A stretch of DNA of 64,000 nucleotides from positions 1-64,000 of the forward strand of contig CAJWZU010000007.1 of the NCBI GenBank assembly GCA_913050115.1, written 5' to 3'. The position numbers and the translations under genes are program-made. Positions 60,334 to 64,000 of this stretch are shown here, in pieces. Positions within the stretch are counted from its first letter, which is position 1; every line of letters begins with the position of its first letter. This stretch comes from an uncultured Cellvibrionales bacterium (GTDB lineage Bacteria > Pseudomonadota > Gammaproteobacteria > Pseudomonadales > Cellvibrionaceae). Below the pieces are notes generated by a model. The model worked only from the letters and a program-made list of their open reading frames with translations. It made no database searches and was not told where the DNA came from.

Positions 60334-60557
60334 AAGAACACCTGTCAGTTAACGTCATATTGACACTGAGCCAAATAACGAGAATGTTATTAAATCTGAG
60401 AAGTTAACCAACACTTATCACTCTTGGTGGTGAGTAACGACTATTTATATAGTGGTCGAGCGTTCGGCGTTATAACAATAAAAGTTTTTTAACGGCTCAA
60501 GTTCCGTTAGCTGATTTAAGATAAATAGACTGGGAGCCCGGCCACCACAATATTTAA
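60334..60557. other. gap upstream of the yaaA tail copies, no gene seen
   Basis: The stretch begins with the upstream region of the DUF938 gene. A short hairpin TAACGG-CTCAAGTT-CCGTTA is present near 60490-60513. No protein-like frame is seen. Confidence 0.45.
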
Positions 60558-60781
60558 CTAAGCTTCCAGCCTCCGTCAATGGGTTCTGAATGAAGATATT
60601 AAGAGCGGCGCCATTAATCCGTTTGACTAAGCTTCCAGCCTACGAGTAAAAACTATCTCCTTCGCAGTCGACAGCTCGGCACTGTAACCATAACCGCCGA
60701 GATCGAAGCCTTGTAGCTGCTCAACCTCCGTCAATGGGTTCTGAATGAAGATATTAAGAGCGGCGCCATTAATCCGTTTGA
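60558..60781 (-). repeat. two extra copies of the yaaA 3' end, 155-base period
   Basis: The copy at 60627-60781 repeats the last roughly 100 coding bases of yaaA exactly, including the TAG, plus a linker ending in TTTGAC. The second copy (60558-60626) is the same unit with 86 bases lost between CCAGCC and CTCCGTC, a deletion at short homology. Stops lie at 60782, 60627 and 60558. The block 60572-60735 appears identical to 60727-60890. The unit boundary is near CGCCATTAATCCG, which is also found inside yaaA. Confidence 0.95.
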
Positions 60782-61558
60782 CTAAGCTTCCAGCCTACGA
60801 GTAAAAACTATCTCCTTCGCAGTCGACAGCTCGGCACTGTAACCATAACCGCCGAGATCGAAGCCTTGTAGCTGCTCAACCTCCGTCAATTGGTTCTGGA
60901 TAATATAACGCGCCATTAATCCGCGGGCTTTTTTAGCGTAGAAGCTGATGATTTTGTACTTGTCTGTCTTCCAGTCCTTAAACACCGGCGTGATGATATC
61001 GGCTTTAAGCTGCTTAGGTTTTACCGACTTAAAGTACTCGTTAGAGGCGAGGTTCACTAAGGTCTGCGTGTTAGCCTTTTGCAACTGCTGATTAAGCGCG
61101 TCAGTAATGCGCTCACCCCAAAACTCATACAAATTTTTACCGCCGGCATTCGGAAATTTAGTGCCCATTTCCAGTCGATAAGCCTGCATTAAATCCAGTG
61201 GCCGCAGCAGGCCATAGAGTCCGGACAGAATACGCAGGTGTTGCTGAGCAAAGGTAAAGTCGGCTTTTGAAAAACTTCCGGCATCGAGTCCAGTGTAAAC
61301 ATCGCCGTTAAAGGCCAGCACTGCTTGCTTGGCATTATCGTGGCTAAACGGCTGCGACCAGTCCTGAAAGCGGTCGTAGTTGAGCTGGCCGAGCTTGTCG
61401 CTCAACTTCATCAGCGCTGAGACATCATGCGGAGCCAACGGCCGCAGCTGCTCAATTAACTGTTGCGCCTGCGCCAACATCGTCGGCTGAGTTGAGGTCT
61501 TAGTGGTCGGAGCAGTTTCATAATCGAGATTTTTAGCGGGGGAAATCACGAGCAACAT
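60782..61558 (-). CDS. yaaA: peroxide stress protein YaaA (DUF328/UPF0246)
   Basis: A 258-residue protein, the same length as E. coli YaaA. In E. coli it lowers free iron during peroxide stress and is under OxyR (established there); an oxyR gene is at 50.2 kb. It has [74 protein letters not shown] and [15 protein letters not shown] 61558 is the family start. Its 3' end has been copied in tandem directly downstream. Confidence 0.94.
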   Translation of the reverse strand: MLLVISPAKNLDYETAPTTKTSTQPTMLAQAQQLIEQLRPLAPHDVSALMKLSDKLGQLNYDRFQDWSQPFSHDNAKQAVLAFNGDVYTGLDAGSFSKADFTFAQQHLRILSGLYGLLRPLDLMQAYRLEMGTKFPNAGGKNLYEFWGERITDALNQQLQKANTQTLVNLASNEYFKSVKPKQLKADIITPVFKDWKTDKYKIISFYAKKARGLMARYIIQNQLTEVEQLQGFDLGGYGYSAELSTAKEIVFTRRLEA

Positions 61559-61660
61559 AATATTTACCTGTAGAGTGGGTATCACCCATCATCGCAAAAG
61601 GGGGGCCGTGCCCACCCTCCATAAAAAAAGAGGCCACTCTCACCCCCCCTAATTATTAAG

Positions 61661-62179
61661 CTATTCGTTTAACACTTCCTGCCACCAATTGAGCGGTGTC
61701 TGGCCGTCGTCTTTATAAACATTGCCGTACATCCAAATGCTGTCGCTCTCCTCGCCGATATGGTCGTTGAGAATCTGCTCGATGGCGCTGAATCCGAGGC
61801 TAACGTGGGCGCTAAACACCAGCATACGCTCAGTTTCGGTGTCGTGTTCGGCGCCGAGTTTCTCCAACTGCGGACTCAGTGCATCGCTGAGGTTGGCAAT
61901 GTCGCCGCGACAAAATACCCGAATACTGAGATTACCGCTGCGCTTAACCAGCTGAAAATCACGCTCTTCGCTCAAGTAATTAATGCAATCACCGCTGGCC
62001 AGACCCTTGATAAATGCGGGGGACTTCACCAATTCAAACTGCCCCAGCTTGGCTTTGTCTTCGGCGCAAAGCTGATCAATACCTTTGTGGTCCAGCACTC
62101 GCACTGGGATTTTTTCGATAATAGCTTCGCCGTTAGGGTTGTGACCGGCGGTCAATTCAAGAACTTGCAATGAACTCAT
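61661..62179 (-). CDS. DUF4265-like protein
   Basis: A 172-residue soluble protein. The central FELVKSPAFIKGLASGDCI and FQLVKRSGNLSIRVFC resemble DUF4265 (a GD motif followed by an sG-x-vRv strand), and the C-half is a mixed alpha/beta domain ending NWWQEVLNE. I am not certain of the family. It precedes yaaA in the same direction (102 bases apart) and is divergent from the M48 protease gene. Confidence 0.6.
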   Translation of the reverse strand: MSSLQVLELTAGHNPNGEAIIEKIPVRVLDHKGIDQLCAEDKAKLGQFELVKSPAFIKGLASGDCINYLSEERDFQLVKRSGNLSIRVFCRGDIANLSDALSPQLEKLGAEHDTETERMLVFSAHVSLGFSAIEQILNDHIGEESDSIWMYGNVYKDDGQTPLNWWQEVLNE

Positions 62180-62307
62180 TTTTATTAACTCTTATTAAAC
62201 CGAGGTTGAAGATTATGCGGCCATACTTGCCATGAACCATCGAGGCCATCATCATTAACATCAATAGCCGAATTATACGGATTGCTAGCCAAGGAATCAC
62301 TTTGCAA

Positions 62308-63570
62308 ATGTCACAGATCAAATTCTTATTCTTTCTCGCCCTATGCGCCGCGTTTTTGGGTGGCTGTGTCACCAACCCAGTTACCGGTAAAAGTGATTTC
62401 TCACTAGTCTCAGCCCAGGAAGAGGTAGCCATGGGACAGAAGCAATACCGGCCCAGCCAACAGCAGCAGGGCGGGCGCTACGTCACCGACCCCAATCTGA
62501 ACGCCTATATCAATCGCGTCGGCCAAAAACTGGCCGCCGTTAGCGATCGTGTACACTTGCCTTATGAATTTGTGGTACTAAACAGCGATGTGCCCAATGC
62601 CTGGGCCCTGCCAGGCGGCAAGGTCGCCATCAATCGCGGCCTGTTGGTGAAGCTGCAGGATGAATCGCAGCTGGCCGCCGTACTTGGCCATGAGATAGTG
62701 CATGCCGCCGCTCGCCACGGTGCCCAGCAGATGTCGCAGGGTATGCTGATGAATGTTGGCGTGCAGGCAGTTGGTATTGCTTCACGCAACAGTGGTTATG
62801 GCGCCCTAGCCAACGCCGGTGCAGGGCTCGGCGCTCAGGCCTGGACCGCCCAGTACAGCCAGGGCAACGAGCTGGAATCCGATAAATACGGCATGCAATA
62901 TATGGTGCGCGCCGGCTACGAGCCCGAAGGCGCGGTAGAGTTGCAAAAAGTGTTCGTGACAATGTCCGAATCACGCCAAAGCTCAAGCTTGGATACATTC
63001 TTCGCCAGCCATCCGCCGTCACAGGCGCGTGTGCTGGCCAACCAAAGAATGGCTGCATCCATGCCGCATGGTGTACGCAATAAAGCGCCATTTCAGCGCG
63101 CGATCGCGCAGTTAAAAAGGGACCAACCCGCTTACCAAGCCTATCAAGAGGGCCGTAAAGCCTTAAAAGACAAGAACTACAGCCTGGCCTTAAACAAAGC
63201 CAATTCAGCCATTAAAAAACAGTCTAATGAGACTTTATTTTGGCAATTAAAGGGCATAGTGCTGGCACAACAAAACAAGAATAGCGAAGCTTTTAAAGCC
63301 TTTAATAAAGCGGTGGCGGCTAACCCCGAATATTTCAGCCCACTGCTCTATCGCGGTTTACTGGGGCGTGAATTGAAAAAGAACCGCCAGGCCGAACAGG
63401 ACCTTATCGCTAGTTACAAGCTGCTGCCCACCCAAGCGGCCAGCTATTATATTGGCGATCTGGCACTTGCGCGCGGCGATAGGCATACCGCCAAAAATTA
63501 TTTTGCTCGCACGGCACGAGGGGGCGGTAAACTGGGGCAAAAAGCGCAGGCACGATTAAATAACCTGTAA
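62308..63570 (+). CDS. M48 family metalloprotease lipoprotein with TPR repeats
   Basis: A 420-residue protein with a lipoprotein signal (lipobox LGGC at about residues 17-20) and the VTNPVTGKSDFSLVS opening. The zinc site HEIVHAAARHG has the third ligand Glu in NELESDKYGMQYM. C-terminal TPR-like helices (about 285-415) contain AFKAFNKAVAANPEYFSPL. It resembles the BepA group, which handles outer-membrane protein assembly quality in the periplasm. ATG 62308 is likely; TTG 62302 is closer to AAGGAA. Confidence 0.88.
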   Translation: MSQIKFLFFLALCAAFLGGCVTNPVTGKSDFSLVSAQEEVAMGQKQYRPSQQQQGGRYVTDPNLNAYINRVGQKLAAVSDRVHLPYEFVVLNSDVPNAWALPGGKVAINRGLLVKLQDESQLAAVLGHEIVHAAARHGAQQMSQGMLMNVGVQAVGIASRNSGYGALANAGAGLGAQAWTAQYSQGNELESDKYGMQYMVRAGYEPEGAVELQKVFVTMSESRQSSSLDTFFASHPPSQARVLANQRMAASMPHGVRNKAPFQRAIAQLKRDQPAYQAYQEGRKALKDKNYSLALNKANSAIKKQSNETLFWQLKGIVLAQQNKNSEAFKAFNKAVAANPEYFSPLLYRGLLGRELKKNRQAEQDLIASYKLLPTQAASYYIGDLALARGDRHTAKNYFARTARGGGKLGQKAQARLNNL

Positions 63571-63581
63571 GTCATCACAAT

Positions 63582-63617
63582 AAAAAAGGCCAATACCTTA
63601 AGGTATTGGCCTTTTTT
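63582..63617. terminator. strong terminator after the M48 protease gene
   Basis: A 36-base perfect palindrome, AAAAAAGGCCAATACCTT/AAGGTATTGGCCTTTTTT. Bidirectional; it also faces the 3' end of phoU. The stretch 63618-63895 has no supported gene. Confidence 0.92.
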
Positions 63618-63895
63618 ATGTATCTAGCACCTGATCAATAAATACGACAAATATAATGACCAATGCTAGCTAAAACCTCTCATTCTTTAAGCAAATTTCA
63701 CAAGCGAGCAGTGTGATGCAGGCAAAAACTAAAACAGAAAGAGCGATAAACTTCACACAGTGGAAGGTGGTCTTATGGGCACGTTTTGGCAACGTCTGTA
63801 TTGATGGAATAGAGTTACAGTATCTATATGTGAAGTAGCTTCGCAAGCTAGTTTGATCCCATTTCAATGATGACCCGATTCCATTCAGCAGCGAT

Positions 63896-64000
63896 CTAAC
63901 TACCATTCAGTTGCTTCTCTACCTCAGAGACCGACACATGACGAACATCCAAGCCCTTTACTAGGTAGATAATATGCTCGGCGACATTGCGAGCGTGATC
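63896..64000 (-). CDS. phoU: phosphate transport system regulator PhoU, C-terminal end (5' part outside window)
   Basis: Thirty-four codons read from the right edge and end with TAG at 63896-63898. The peptide DHARNVAEHIIYLVKGLDVR is the conserved last helix of PhoU, which links the Pst transporter to PhoR. The frame is open to the edge. Its position, with phoBR a few kilobases to the left, suggests the pst genes lie just outside. Confidence 0.88.
   Translation of the reverse strand, partial: DHARNVAEHIIYLVKGLDVRHVSVSEVEKQLNGS

Noticed and set aside
60456-60515. Short hairpin with GTTA/TAAC ends resembling an integron attC site
   Set aside because: It is too short, the R and L boxes do not fit, and no integrase or cassette is nearby.
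63670-63906. 78-codon minus-strand frame at the right end
   Set aside because: It overlaps the true phoU end in another frame, and its start lies inside phoU.

Overview
The window reads as chromosomal DNA of a marine-type gammaproteobacterium on the Pseudomonas/Cellvibrio/Spongiibacter side of the class (inference from gene order and gene content; no rRNA is present). The core order argH, lptM-lysA-dapF-DUF484-xerC, sutA, glnK/amtB, ubiK, comM, rep, ftsYEX-rpoH, rsmD, coaD, mutM, rpmBG, radC, coaBC, algC, argB, slmA, pyrE, crc, rph, yicC, gmk, rpoZ, spoT, ridA, oxyR-recG, HU, ubiCA, phoBR, phoU is, from general knowledge, close to one chromosomal arm of Pseudomonas. Marker genes of that lineage (sutA, crc, oxyR next to recG) are present. 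I saw no tRNA, rRNA, insertion sequence, CRISPR array, integron or prophage.

Layout. 1-8.4 kb: end of argH, a large hybrid sensor kinase, then the diaminopimelate/lysine block and xerC. 8.5-12 kb: a SutA-like RNA polymerase accessory protein and a leftward torF porin-amtB-glnK operon, preceded by a convincing sigma-54 promoter and NtrC site. 12-16.4 kb: ubiK, comM, rep. 16.4-23 kb: leftward OmpA, trmB, DUF423, rpoH and ftsY-ftsE-ftsX. 23-28 kb: rsmD, coaD, mutM, a lone hydantoinase-A-like protein and ribosomal proteins L33 and L28. 28-39 kb: radC, coaBC, a membrane-anchored AlgC fusion, argB, slmA, pyrE, crc, rph, yicC. 39-44.2 kb: an AT-rich island (PhyH dioxygenase, hexapeptide acyltransferase, glycosyltransferase) lying between the intact yicC and a decayed second yicC. 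44.2-64 kb: gmk, rpoZ, spoT, ridA, oxyR, recG, HU, ubiCA, phoBR, assorted enzymes, an M48 protease with TPRs, and the 3' end of phoU at the right edge.

The most unusual property is a recurring pattern: partial copies of gene ends lie directly beside the intact gene. The radC 3' end is present three times at an exact 170-base period, and the yaaA 3' end three times at an exact 155-base period. The spoT 5' end has two in-frame degenerate copies that form an 83-codon reading frame using the better ribosome binding site. A whole yicC pseudogene and short echoes of the ubiA and dapF ends complete the set. At radC and yaaA the copy nearest the gene is almost or fully identical and the distal copy is older or broken, as if copies were added serially from the gene end outward. 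I know no named system that does this. Slippage or unequal recombination is the null explanation.

Functionally the window links nitrogen control (sigma-54/NtrC to amtB-glnK), phosphate control (Pho box, phoBR, phoU), carbon catabolite control (crc), stringent response (spoT, rpoZ), oxidative stress (oxyR) and starvation-time transcription (sutA) with core replication, repair and envelope genes.
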